Below are positions 27,705 to 41,184 of a stretch of 64,000 bases of DNA, piece by piece; within the stretch, counting starts at the first letter, position 1; each line of letters begins with the position of its first letter. The position numbers and the translations under genes were made by a program. The stretch covers positions 310,001 through 374,000 of the forward strand of contig NW_027488642.1 in assembly GCF_050948215.1 (NCBI RefSeq), read 5' to 3'. The DNA comes from Halictus rubicundus (taxonomy: Eukaryota > Arthropoda > Insecta > Hymenoptera > Halictidae). A model generated the notes under the pieces. The model saw only the letters and a program-made list of their open reading frames with translations, did no database searches and was not told where the DNA came from.

Positions 27705-30700
27705 GATCCTATCCTCTATCCTATCCTATCCTCTACCCTATCCTATTCTCTATCCTATCCTATATCCTATCCTATCCTCCATCCTATCCTATCCTCTGTC
27801 CTATCCTATCCTCTATCCTATCCTCTATCCTATCCTATCCTCTATCCTATCCTCTATCCTATCCTATACTCTATCCTATCCTATCCTCTATCCTATCCTA
27901 TCCTCTATCCTATCCTATCCTATCCCCTATCCTATCCTATCCTCTATCCTATCCTATCCTCTATCCTATCCTATGCTCTATCCTATCCTATCATCTATCG
28001 TCTCCTATCCTCTATCCTATCCAATCCCCTATCATATACTTTATTCTATCCTCTATCCTATCCTCTATCCTATCCTATACTCCATCCTATCCAATCCTCT
28101 ATACTATCCAATCCCCTATCCTATCCTCTATCCTATCCTATCCTCTATGCTATCCTATCCTTTATCCTATCCTCTATCCTATCCTATCCTCAATCCTATC
28201 CTATCCTCTATCCTATCCTATCCTCTATCCTATTCTATACTCTATCCTATCCTATCCTCTATCCTATCCTATCCTCTATCCTATCCTATCCACTCTCCTA
28301 TCCTATCTTCTATCCTATCCTATCTTCTATCCTATCCTATCCGCTATCCTATCCTATCCTCTATCCTATCCTATCCTCTATCCTATCCTATCCTCTATCC
28401 TATCCTATCCTCTATCCTATCCTATCCTCTATCCTATTCTATACTCTATCCTATCCTATCCTCTATCCTATCCTATCCTCTATCCTATCCTATCCTCTAT
28501 CCTATCCTATCCACTCTCCTATCCTATCTTCTATCCTATCCTATCCTCTATCCTATCCTATCCTCTATCCTATCCTATCCGCTATCCTATCCGCTATCCT
28601 ATTCTATCCTCTATCCTATCCTATCCTCTATCCTATCCTATCCTCTATCCTCTATCCTATCCTATCCTCTATCCTATCCTATCCTCTATCCTATCCTATC
28701 CTCTATTTTATCCTATCCCCTATCCTATCCTATCCTCTATCCGATCCTATCCTCTATCCTTTCCTATCCTCTATCCTATCCTCTATCCTAACCTCTATCC
28801 TATCCTATCCTCTATCCTAACCTCTATCCTATCCTATCCTCTATCCTAACCTCTATCCTATCCTATCCTCTATCCTATCCTATCCTCTATCCTATCCTAT
28901 CCTCTATCCTATCCTATCCTCTATGCTATCCTATCCTCTATCCTATCCTATCCTGTATCCTATCCTATCCTCTATCCTATCCTATCCTCTATCCTATCCT
29001 CTATCCTATCCTATCCTCTATCCCATCCTATCCTCAATCCTATCCTATCCTCTATCCTATCCTATCCTCTATCCTATTCTATACTCTATCCTATCCTATC
29101 CTCTATCCTATCCTATCCTCTATCCTATCCTATCCTCTATCCTATCCTATCCACTCTCCTATCCTATCTTCTATCCTATCCTATCCTCTATCCTATCCTA
29201 TCCTCTATCCTATTCTATCCGCTATCCTATCCGCTATCCTATCCTATCCTCTATCCTATCCTATCCTCTATCCTATCCTATCCTCTATCCTCTATCCTAT
29301 CCTATCCTCTATCCTCTATCCTATCCTATCCTCTATCCTATCCTATCCTCTATCCTATCCTATCCTCTATTTTATCCTATCCCCTATCCTATCCTATCCT
29401 CTATCCGATCCTATCCTCTATCCTTTCCTATCCTCTATCCTATCCTCTATCCTAACCTCTATCCTATCCTATCCTCTATCCTAACCTCTATCCTATCCTC
29501 TATCCTATCCTATCCTCTATCCTATCCTATCCTATCCTCTATCCTATCCTATCCTCTATCCTATCCTATCCTCTATGCTATCCTATCCTCTATCCTATCC
29601 TATCCTGTATCCTATCCTATCCTCTATCCTATCCTATCCTCTATCCTATCCTCTATCCTATCCTATCCTCTATCCCATCCTATCCTCTATCCTATCCTAT
29701 CCTCTATCCTATCCTATCCTCTATCCTATCCTATCCTCTATCCTATCCTATCCTCTATCCTATCCTATCCTCTATCCTATCCTATCCTCTATCCTATCCT
29801 ATCCTCTATCCTATCAAATCCCCTATCCTATCCTCTATCCTATCCTATCCTGTATCCTATCCTATCCTCTATCCTATCCTATCCTCTATCCTATCCTATC
29901 CTCTATCCGATCCTATCCTCTATCCTATCCTATCCTCTATCCTATCCTCTATCCTATCCTCTATCCTATCCTCTATCCTATCCTCTATCCTATCCTATCC
30001 TCTATCCTATCCTCTATCCTATCCTATCCTCTATCCTATCCTATCCTCTATCCTATCCTATCCTCTATGCTATCCTATCCTCTATCCTCTCGTATCCTCT
30101 ATCCTATCCTATCTTCTATCCTATCATATCCTCTATCCTATCAAATCCCCTATCCTATCCTCTATCCTATCCTATCCTCTATCCTATCCTATCCTCTATC
30201 CTATCCTATCCTCTATCCTATCCTATCCTCTATCCTATCCTATGCTCTATCCTATCCTATCCTCTATCCTCTATCCTATCCTATCCTCTATCCTATCCTA
30301 TCCTCTATCCTATCCTATCCTCTATCCTATCCTATCCTCTATGCTATCCTATCCTCTATCCTATCCTATCCTCTATCCTATCCTATCCTCTATCCTACCC
30401 TATCATCTATCCTATCAAATCCCCTATCCTATCCTCTATCCTATCGTATCCTGTATCCTATCCTATCCTCTATCCTATCGTATCCTCTATCCTATCCTAT
30501 CCTCTATTCTCTATCCTCTATCCTATCCTATCCTCTATCCTATCCTACCCTCTATCCTATCCTATCCTCTATCCTATCCTATCCTCTATCCTCTATCCTA
30601 TCCTGTCCTCTATCCTATCCTATCCTCTATCCTATCATATCCTCTATCCGATCCTATCCTCAATCCTATCCTATCCTCTATCCTATCCTATCCTCTATCC

Positions 30701-32790
30701 TATCCTCTATCCTATCCTATCCTCTATCCTATCCTCTATCCTATCCTATCCTCTATCCTATCCTATCCTCTATCCTATCCTATCCTCTATGCTATCCTAT
30801 CCTCTATCCTATCCTATCCTCTATCCTATCCTATCCTCTATCCTACCCTATCATCTATCCTATCAAATCCCCTATCCTATCCTCTATCCTATCGTATCCT
30901 CTATCCTATCCTATCTTCTATCCTATCATATCCTCTATCCTATCAAATCCCCTATCCTATCCTCTATCCTATCCTATCCTCTATCCTATCCTATCCTCTA
31001 TCCTATCCTATCCTCTATCCTATCCTATCCTCTATCCTATCCTATGCTCTATCCTATCCTATCCTCTATCCTATCCTATCCTCTATCCTCTATCCTATCC
31101 TATCCTCTATCCTATCCTATCCTCTATCCTATCCTATCCTCTATCCTATCCTATCCTCTATGCTATCCTATCCTCTATCCTATCCTATCCTCTATCCTAT
31201 CCTATCCTCTATCCTACCCTATCATCTATCCCATCAAATCCCCTATCCTATCCTCTATCCTATCGTATCCTCTATCCTATCCTATCTTCTATCCTATCAT
31301 ATCCTCTATCCTATCAAATCCCCTATCCTATCCTCTATCCTATCCTATCCTCTATCCTATCCTATCCTCTAGCCTATCCTATCCTCTATCCTATCCTATC
31401 CTCTATCCTATCCTATCCTCTAGCCTATCCTATCCTCTATCCGATCCTATCCTCTATCCTATCCTATCCTCTATCCTATCCTCTATCCTAACCTCTATCC
31501 TATCCTATCCTCTATCCTACTCTATCATCTATCCTATCAAATCCCCTATCCTATCCTCTATCCTATCCTATCCTCTATCCTACCCTATCCTCTATCCTAT
31601 CAAATCCCCTATCCTATCCTCTATCCTATCCTATCCTCTATCCTATCCTATCCTCTATCCTATCCTATCCTCTATCCTATCCTATCCTCTATCCTATCCT
31701 ATCCTCTATCCTATCCTACCCTCTATCCTATCCTATCCTCTATCCTCTATCCTATCCTATCCTCTATCCTATCCTATCCTCTATCCTATCCTATCCTCTA
31801 TCCTATCATATCCTCTATGCTATCCTATCCTCTATCCTATCCTATCCTCTATCCTATCCTATCCTCTATCCTACCCTATCATCTATCCCATCAAATCCCC
31901 TATCCTATCGTATCCTCTATCCTATCCTATCTTCTATCCTATCATATCCTCTATCCTATCAAATCCCCTATCCTATCCTCTATCCTATCCTATCCTCTAT
32001 CCTATCCTATCCTCTAGCCTATCCTATCCTCTATCCTATCCTATCCTCTATCCTATCCTATCCTCTATCCTATCCTATCCTCTATCCGATCCTATCCTCT
32101 ATCCTATCCTATCCTCTATCCTATCCTCTATCCTAACCTCTATCCTATCCTATCCTCTATCCTATCCTATCCTCTATCCTATCCTATCCTCTATCCTATC
32201 CTATCCTCTATCCTATCCTATCCTCTATCCTACCCTATCATCTATCCTATCAAATCCCCTATCCTATCCTCTATCCTATCGTATCCTCTATCCTATCCTA
32301 TCTTCTATCCTATCATATCCTCTATCCTATCAAATCCCCTATCCTATCATATCCTCTATCCTATCAAATCCCCTATCCTATCCTCTATCCTATCCTATCC
32401 TCTATCCTATCCTATCCTCTATCCTATCCTATCCTCTATCCTATCCTATCCTCTATCCTATCCTATCCTCTATCCTATCCTATCCTCTATCCTCTATCCT
32501 ATCCTATCCTCTATCCTATCCTATCCTCTATCCTATCCTATCCTCTATCCTATCCTATCCTCTATGCTATCCTATCCTCTATCCTATCCTATCCTCTATC
32601 CTATCCTATCCTCTATCCTATCCTATCCTCTATCCTATCCTATCCTCTATCCTATCCTATCCTCTATCCTATCCTATCCTCTATCCTATCCTATCCTCTA
32701 TCCTATCCTATCCTCTATCCTATCCTATCCTCTATCCTATCCTATCCTCTATCCTATCCTATCCTCTATCCTATCCTATCCTCTATCCTA

Positions 32791-34960
32791 TCAAATCCCC
32801 TATCCTATCCTCTATCCTATCCTATCCTGTATCCTATCCTATCCTCTATCCTATCCTATCCTCTATCCTATCCTATCCTCTATCCGATCCTATCCTCTAT
32901 CCTATCCTATCCTCTATCCTATCCTCTATCCTATCCTCTATCCTATCCTCTATCCTATCCTATCCTCTATCCTATCCTCTATCCTATCCTATCCTCTATC
33001 CTATCCTATCCTCTATCCTATCCTATCCTCTATCCTATCCTATCCTCTATGCTATCCTATCCTCTATCCTATCGTATCCTCTATCCTATCCTATCTTCTA
33101 TCCTATCATATCCTCTATCCTATCAAATCCCCTATCCTATCCTCTATCCTATCCTATCCTCTATCCTATCCTATCCTCTATCCTATCCTATCCTCTATCC
33201 TATCCTATCCTCTATCCTCTATCCCCTATCCTATCCTATCCTCTATCCGATCCTATCCTCTATCCTATCCTATCCTCTATCCTATCCTATCCTCTATCCT
33301 ATCCTATCCTCTATCCTATCCTATCCTCTATGCTATCCTATCCTCTATCCTATCCTATCCTCTATCCTATCCTATCCTCTATCCTACCCTATCATCTATC
33401 CTATCAAATCCCCTATCCTATCCTCTATCCTATCGTATCCTCTATCCTATCCTATCTTCTATCCTATCATATCCTCTATCCTATCAAATCCCCTATCCTG
33501 TCCTCTATCCTATCCTATCCTCTATCCTATCCTATCCTCTATCCTATCCTATAATCTATCCTATCCTATCCTGTATCCTATCCTATCGTCTATCCTATCC
33601 TATCCTCTATCCTATCCTATCCTCTATCCTATCAAATTCCCTATCCTATCCTCTATCCTATCCTATCCTGTATCCTATCCTATCGTCTATCCTATCCTAT
33701 CCTCTATCCTATCCTATCCTCTATCCGATCCTATCCTCTATCCTATCCTATCCTCTATCCTATCCTATCCGCTATCCTATCCTATCCTCTATCCTATCCT
33801 CTATCCTATCCTCTATCCTATCCTATCCTCTATCCTACCCTATCCTCTATCCTATCCTATCCTCTATGCTATCCTATCCTCTATCATATCGTATCCTCTA
33901 TCCTATCCTCTATCCTATCCTACCCTCTATCCTATCCTCTATCCTACTCTATCCTCTATGCTATCCTATCCTCTATCCTATCCTATCCTCTATCCTATCC
34001 TATCCTCTATCCTATCCTATCCTCTATCCTATCCTATCCTCTATCCTACCCTATCATATATCCTATCAAATCCCCTATCCTATCCTCTATCCTATCGTAT
34101 CCTCTATCCTATCCTATCTTCTATCCTATCATATCCTCTATCCTATCAAATCCCCTATCCTATCCTCTATCCTATCCTATCCTCTATCCTATCCTATCCT
34201 CTATCCTATCCTATCCTCTATCCTATCCTATCCTCTATCCTATCCTATCCTCTATCCTCTATCCTATCCTATCCTCTATCCTACCCTATCATATATCCTA
34301 TCAAATCCCCTATCCTATCCTCTATCCTATCGTATCCTCTATCCTATCCTATCTTCTATCCTATCCTATCCTCTATCCTATCAAATCCCCTATCCTATCC
34401 TCTATCCTATCCTATCCTGTATCCTACCCAATCCTCTATCCTATCGTATCATCTATCCTCAAGTCTATCCTTTCCTGTATCCTATCGAATCCTCTATCCT
34501 ATTCTATCCTCTATCCTATCGTATCCTCTATCCTATCCTATGCTCTATCCTATCCTATCGTCTATCCTATCCTCTATCCTATACTATCTTCTATCCTATC
34601 CTATCCTATCCAATCCTCTATCCTATCCATTCCTCTGTCCTATCATATCCTCTATCCTATCCTATCCTCTATCCTATCCTATCCTCTATCCTCTATCCTA
34701 TCCTATCCTCTATCCTATCCTATCCTCTATCCTATCCTATCCTCTATCCTATCCTATCCTCTATCCTATCCTATCCTCTATCTTATCCTATCCTCTATCC
34801 TATCCTATCCTCTATCCTATCCAATCACCTATCCTGTCCTCTATCCGATCCTATCCTCTATCCTATCCTATCCTCTATCCGATCCTATCCTCTATCCTAT
34901 CCTATCCTCTATCCTATCCAATCCCCTGTCCTATCCTCTATCCTATCCTGCCCTCTACCC
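32791..34960. repeat. Degenerate HOR-A satellite
   Basis: Array with HOR-A modules near 33,386, 34,043 and 34,279, increasingly broken by variants such as CATATATCC, CCTCAAGTC and CCTTTCCTGTATCC (about 34,455-34,480). A lone CCATTCCTCTGTCC signature at about 34,626 is otherwise typical of the B domains to the right. No gene is seen. Confidence 0.75.
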
Positions 34961-35824
34961 TATCGAATCCTCTACCCTAACCTATCGTGTATCCTATAAT
35001 ATCCTCTATCCTATCGAATCCTCTATCCTATCGAATTCTCTATCCTATCCTCTATCCTATCATCTACCCTATCATATCCTCTATCCTATCCCATTCTCTA
35101 TCCAATCCCCTATCCGATGCTCTATCCAATCTTATCATCTATCCTATCCTATCCTCAATCCTATCCTATCCTCTATCCTATCCTATCCTCTATCCTATTC
35201 TATACTCTATCCTATCCTATCCTCTATCCTATCCTATCCTCTATCCTATCCTATCCTCTCTCCTATCCCATCTTCTATCCTATCCTATCCTCTATCCTAT
35301 CCTATCCTCTATCCTATCCTATCCTCTATCCTATCCTATCCGCTATCCTATCCTATCCTCTATCCTATCCTATCCTCTATCCTATCCAATCCTCTCTCCT
35401 ATCCTATCTTCTATCCTATCCTATCCTCTATCCTATCCTATCCTCTATCCTATCCTATCCTCTATCCTATCATATCCTCTATCCTTTCATCTATCCTATC
35501 GTATCCTCTGTCCTATCCTATCCTCTATCCTATCCTATCCTCTATCCTATCCTATCCGCTATCCTATCCTATCCTCTATCCTATCCTATCCTCTATCCTA
35601 TCCTATCCACTCTCCTATCCTATCTTCTATCCTATCCTATCCTCTATCCTATCCTATCCTCTATCCTATCCTATCCGCTATCCTATCCTATCCTCTATCC
35701 TATCCTATCCTCTATCCTATCCTATCCTCTATCCTATCCTATCCTCTATCCTATCCTATCCTATCCTCTATCCTATCCTATCCTCTATCCTATCCTATCC
35801 TCTATACTATCCTATCCTCTATCC

Positions 35825-36488
35825 TATCGAATCCTCTATCCTAACCTATCGTGTATCCTATAATATCCTCTATCATATCCTCTATCCTATCCTCTATCCT
35901 ATCCTCTATCCTTTCCTCTATCCTATCCTATCCGCTATCCTATCCGCTATCCTATCCTATCCTCTATCCTATAATATCCCCTATCCTATCCTATCCTCTA
36001 TCCTATCGTATCCTCTATCCTATCGTATCCTCTATCCTATCCTATCCTCTATCCTATCCTATCCACTATCCTATCCTACCCTCTATCCTATCCTATCCTC
36101 TATCCTATCCGATTCTCTGTCCTATCCTATCCTATCCTCTATCCTATCCTATCCTCTATCCTATCCTATCCTCTATCCTATCCAATCCCCCACCCTGTCC
36201 TCTATCGTATCCGATCCTCAATTCTATCCTATCGTGTATATTATCGTATCCTCTATCCTATCCTACCCTCTATCCTAGAATATCATCTATCCTATCCTAT
36301 CCTCTATCCTAACCTATCCTCAAACCTATCCTATCCTCAATCCTATCCTATCCTCCATCCTATCCTATCCTCTATCCTATCCAATCCTCTATCCTATCCT
36401 ATCCTCTATCCTATCCTATCCTCTATCCTATCCTATCCTCTATCTTATCCTATCCTCTATCCTATCCTATCCTCTATCCTATCCTATC
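35825..36488. repeat. C-landmark block, copy 4 (truncated)
   Basis: Starts with the same TATCGAATCC / CCTAACCTATCGTGTATCC signature and keeps TCCGATCCTCAATTC, GTGTATATTATCG and CCTAGAATATCATC. It departs from the other copies at about 36,488 (CCACTATCC) and lacks the CTCTCCTATGCTC end. It also carries more private changes than the others, for example CCCACCCTGTCC. Confidence 0.82.
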
Positions 36489-38247
36489 CACTATCCTATC
36501 CTATTCTCTATCCTATCCTATCCTCTATCCTATCCTATCCTATCCTCAATCCTATCCTATCCTCTATCCTATCCTATCCTTTATCCTATTCTATACTCTA
36601 TCCTATCCTATCCGCTATCCCATCCTATCCTCTATCCTATCCTATCCTCTATCCAACGAATCCCCCATCCTATCCTCTATCGGATCCGATCCTCTATTAT
36701 ATCCTATCCTCTATCCTATCCTATCCTCTATCTTATCCTATCCTCTATCCTATCCAATCACCTATCCTATCCTCTATCCGATCCTATCCTCTATCCTATT
36801 CAATCACCTATCCTGTCCTCTATCCGATCCTATTCTCTATCCTATCCTATCCTCTATCCTATCCAATCCCCTGTCCTATCCTCTATCCTATCCTGCCCTC
36901 TATCCTATCCAATCCTCTACCCTAACCTATCGTGTATCCTATAATATCCTCTATCCTATCGAATCCTCTATCCTATCGAATCCTCTATCCTATCGAATCC
37001 TCTATCCTATCCTCTATCCTATCATCTATCCTATCATATCCTCTATCTTATCCTATCCTCTATCCTATCCTATTCTCTATCCAATCCCCTATCCGATGCT
37101 CTATCCAATCTTATCATCTATCCTATCCTATCCTCAATCCTATCCTATCCTCTATCCTATCCTATCCTCTATCCTATTCTATACTCTATCCTATCCTATC
37201 CTCTATCCTATCCTATCCTCTATGCTATCCTATCCTTTATCCTATCCTCTATCCTATCCTATCCTCAATCCTATCCTATCCTCTATCCTATCCTATCCTC
37301 TATCCTATTCTATACTCTATCCTATCCTATCCTCTATCCTATCCTATCCTCTATCCTATCCTATCTTCTATCCTATCCTATCCGCTATCCTATCCTATCC
37401 TCTATCCTATCCTATCCTCTATCCTATCCTATCCTCTATCCTATCCTATCCTCTATCCTATCCTATCCTCTATCCTATCCTATCCTCTATGCTATCCTAT
37501 CCTTTATCCTATCCTCTATCCTATCCTATCCTCAATCCTATCCTATCCTCTATCCTATCCTATCCTCTATCCTATTCTATACTCTATCCTATCCTATCCT
37601 CTATCCTATCCTATCCTCTATCCTATCCTATCCTCTATCCTATCATATCCTCTATCCTTTCATCTATCCTATCGTATCCTCTGTCCTATCCAATCCTCTA
37701 TCCTATCCTATCCTCTATCCTATCCTATCCGCTATCCTATCCTATCCTCTATCCTATCCTATCCTCTATCCTATCCTATCCTCTATCCTATCCTATCCTC
37801 TATCCTATCCTATCCTCTATCCTATCCTATCCTATATCCTTTCCTATCCTCTATGCTATCCTATCCTTTATCCTATCCTCTATCCTATCCTATCCTCAAT
37901 CCTATCCTATCCTCTATCCTATCCTATCCTCTATCCTATTCTATACTCTATCCTATCCTATCCTCTATCCTATCCTATCCTCTATCCTATCCTATCCACT
38001 CTCCTATCCTATCTTCTATCCTATCCTATCTTCTATCCTATCCTATCCGCTATCCTATCCTATCCTCTATCCTATCCTATCCTATCCTATCCTCTATCCT
38101 ATCCTATCCTCTATCCTATCCTATCCTCTATGCTATCCTATCCTTTATCCTATCCTCTATCCTATCCTATCCTCTATCCTATCCTATCCTCTATCCTATC
38201 CTATCCTCTATCCTATCCTATCCTCTATACTATCCTATCCTCTATCC
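36489..38247. repeat. C-type satellite between landmarks 4 and 5
   Basis: Array with CCAATCACC, TCCGATCC, a further CCTAACCTATCGTGTATCC signature at about 36,911-36,938, and the TCCGATGCTC signature near 37,094. TATTCTATACTC and CCACTCTCC variants are frequent. No gene is seen. Confidence 0.75.
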
Positions 38248-39055
38248 TATCGAATCCTCTATCCTAACCTATCGTGTATCCTATAATATCCTCTATCCTA
38301 TCCTCTATCCTATCCTCTATCCTATCCTCTATCCTATCCTCTATCCTTTCCTCTATCCTATCCTATCCGCTATCCTATCCGCTATCCTATCCTATCCTCT
38401 ATCCTATAATATCCCCTATCCTATCCTATCCTCTATCCTATCGTATCCTCTATCCTATCGTATCCTCTATCCTATCCTATCCTCTATCCTATCCTATCCA
38501 CTATCCTATCCTATCCTCTATCCTATCCTATCCTCTATCCTATCCTATTCTCTATCCTATCCTATCCTATCCTCTAACCTATCCTATCCTCTATCCTATC
38601 CTGTCCTCTATCCTATCCAATCCCCCATCCTATCCTCTATCGTATCCGATCCTCAATTCTATCCTATCGTGTATATTATCGTATCCTCTATCCTATCCTA
38701 CCCTCTATCCTAGAATATCATCTATCCTATCCTATCCTCTATCCTAACCTATCCTCAAACCTATCCTATCCTCAATCCTATCCTATCCTCCATCCTATCC
38801 TATCCTCTATCCTGTCCAATCCTCTATCCTATCCTATCCTCTATCCTATCCTATCCTCTATCTTATCCTATCCTCTATCCTATCCTATCCTCTATCCTAT
38901 CCTATCCTATCCTATCCTCTATCCTATCCTATCCTCTATCCTATCCTATCCTATCCTCTATCCTATCCAATCCCCTATCCTATCCTCTATAATATCGTAT
39001 CCTCTATCCTATCCTATCCTCTATCCTCTCCTATGCTCTATCCTATCGAATCCCC
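38248..39055. repeat. C-landmark block, copy 5
   Basis: Full-length landmark with the same start and the same CTCTCCTATGCTC / ATCGAATCCCC end as copies 1-3, about 17 bp shorter than copy 1. It lies 2,423 bp after copy 4. Confidence 0.86.
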
Positions 39056-39247
39056 TATCCTATCCTCTATCCTATCCTATCCTCTACCCTATCCTATTCT
39101 CTATCCTATCCCATATCCTATCCTATCCTCCATCCTATCCTATCCTCTGTCCTATCCTATCCTCTATCCTATCCTCTATCCTATCCTATCCTCTATCCTA
39201 TCCTCTATCCTATCCTATACTCTATCCTATCCTATCCTCTATCCTAC

Positions 39248-40123
39248 CCTATCCTCTATCCTATCGAATCAACTATCCTATCCTCCATCCTATCCTATCC
39301 TCTACGCTATCCTATTCTCTATCCTATCCAATATCCTATCCTATCCTCTGTCCTATCCAATCCCCTATCCTATCCTCTATCCTATTCTATCCTCTATCGT
39401 ATGCAATCCTCTATCCCATCCAATCCAATATCCTATCCTCTATTCTATCCAATACTCTATCCTATTCTATCCTCTATCCTATCCTCTATCTAATCCTATC
39501 ATCTATCCTATCCTATCCTCTATAATATCGTATCCTGTATCCTATCCTATCCTGTATCCTATCCTATATCCTATCCTCTATCCTATCCTATCCTCTGGCC
39601 TGACGTATCCACTAGCCCCTATCCTATCCTCTATCCTATCCAATCCTCTATCGTATCCTCTATCCTATCCTATCCCCTATTTTATCCTATCCTCCATCCT
39701 ATCCTATCCTCTATCGTATCCTATCCTCTATCATATCCTATCATCTATCCTATCCTATCCTCTATCGTCTCCTATCCTCTATCCTATCCAATCCCCTATC
39801 CTATCCTCTATCCTATCCTATCCTCTATCCTATCAAATCCCCTATCCTATTCTCTATCCCATCCTATCCTGTATACTATCCAATCTTCAATCCTATCCTA
39901 TCATCTATCCTCTATCCTATCCAATCTTCTATCCTATCCATTCCTCTGTCCTATCATATCCTCTATCCTATAATATCCTCTATCCTATCCTATCCTGTAT
40001 CCTATCCAATCCTCTATCCTATCCTATCATCTATCCTCAAGTCTATCCTTTCCTGTATCCTATCCAATCCGCTATCCTATCCTATCCTCTATCCTATCAT
40101 ATCCTCTATCCTATCCTATCCTC
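39248..40123. repeat. D-type segment, copy 1
   Basis: A variant-rich ~876-bp stretch of the array. It includes ATCGAATCAAC, CTACGC, CCAATATCC, the strongly deviant piece TCTGGCCTGACGTATCC + ACTAGCCCC (about 39,593-39,619), CCTCAAGTC and CCAATCCGC. It is repeated 1,061 bp to the right. The sub-piece around 39,600 is the least satellite-like sequence in the main block. Confidence 0.87.
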
Positions 40124-40308
40124 CATCCTATCCTATCCTCTGTCCTATCCTATCCTCTATCCTATCCTCTATCCTATCCTATCCTCTATCCTATCCTCTA
40201 TCCTATCCTATACTCTATCCTATCCTATCCTCTATCCTACCCTATCCTCTATCCTATCCTATCCCCTATAATATCGCATCCTCTATCCTATCCTATCCTC
40301 TATCCTCT

Positions 40309-41184
40309 CCTATCCTCTATCCTATCGAATCAACTATCCTATCCTCCATCCTATCCTATCCTCTACGCTATCCTATTCTCTATCCTATCCAATATCCTAT
40401 CCTATCCTCTGTCCTATCCAATCCCCTATCCTATCCTCTATCCTATTCTATCCTCTATCGTATGCAATCCTCTATCCCATCCAATCCAATATCCTATCCT
40501 CTATTCTATCCAATACTCTATCCTATTCTATCCTCTATCCTATCCTCTATCTAATCCTATCATCTATCCTATCCTATCCTCTATAATATCGTATCCTGTA
40601 TCCTATCCTATCCTGTATCCTATCCTATATCCTATCCTCTATCCTATCCTATCCTCTGGCCTGACGTATCCACTAGCCCCTATCCTATCCTCTATCCTAT
40701 CCAATCCTCTATCGTATCCTCTATCCTATCCTATCTCCTATTTTATCCTATCCTCCATCCTATCCTATCCTCTATCGTATCCTATCCTCTATCATATCCT
40801 ATCATCTATCCTATCCTATCCTCTATCGTCTCCTATCCTCTATCCTATCCAATCCCCTATCCTATCCTCTATCCTATCCTATCCTCTATCCTATCAAATC
40901 CCCTATCCTATTCTCTATCCCATCCTATCCTGTATCCTATCCAATCTTCAATCCTATCCTATCATCTATCCTCTATCCTATCCAATCTTCTATCCTATCC
41001 ATTCCTCTGTCCTATCATATCCTCTATCCTATAATATCCTCTATCCTATCCTATCCTGTATCCTATCCAATCCTCTATCCTATCCTATCATCTATCCTCA
41101 AGTCTATCCTTTCCTGTATCCTATCCAATCCGCTATCCTATCCTATCCTCTATCCTATCATATCCTCTATCCTATCCTATCCTC
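40309..41184. repeat. D-type segment, copy 2
   Basis: Direct repeat of 39,248-40,123 at a constant offset of 1,061 bp (ATCGAATCAAC, GGCCTGACG and CCAATCCGC all at +1,061). I saw two single-base differences: TATCTCC against TATCCCC, and GTATCC against GTATAC. The two copies are separated by ~185 bp whose left part repeats the sequence at about 39,120-39,255. Confidence 0.87.

Larger units (their letters stand above)
20040..32790. repeat. 6.38-kb tandem segmental duplication
   Basis: Landmarks recur at a nearly constant distance: 20,503 and 26,885 (6,382), 21,305 and 27,682 (6,377), 22,546 and 28,923 (6,377), 23,198 and 29,575 (6,377), 23,865 and 30,242 (6,377), 25,452 and 31,817 (6,365), 26,211 and 32,564 (6,353). 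Copy 1 is about 20,040-26,424 and copy 2 about 26,425-32,790. The offset changes by 5, 12 and 12 bp, the sizes of the satellite's own sub-units. The outer limits are approximate because the flanks are the same satellite. Confidence 0.85.
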
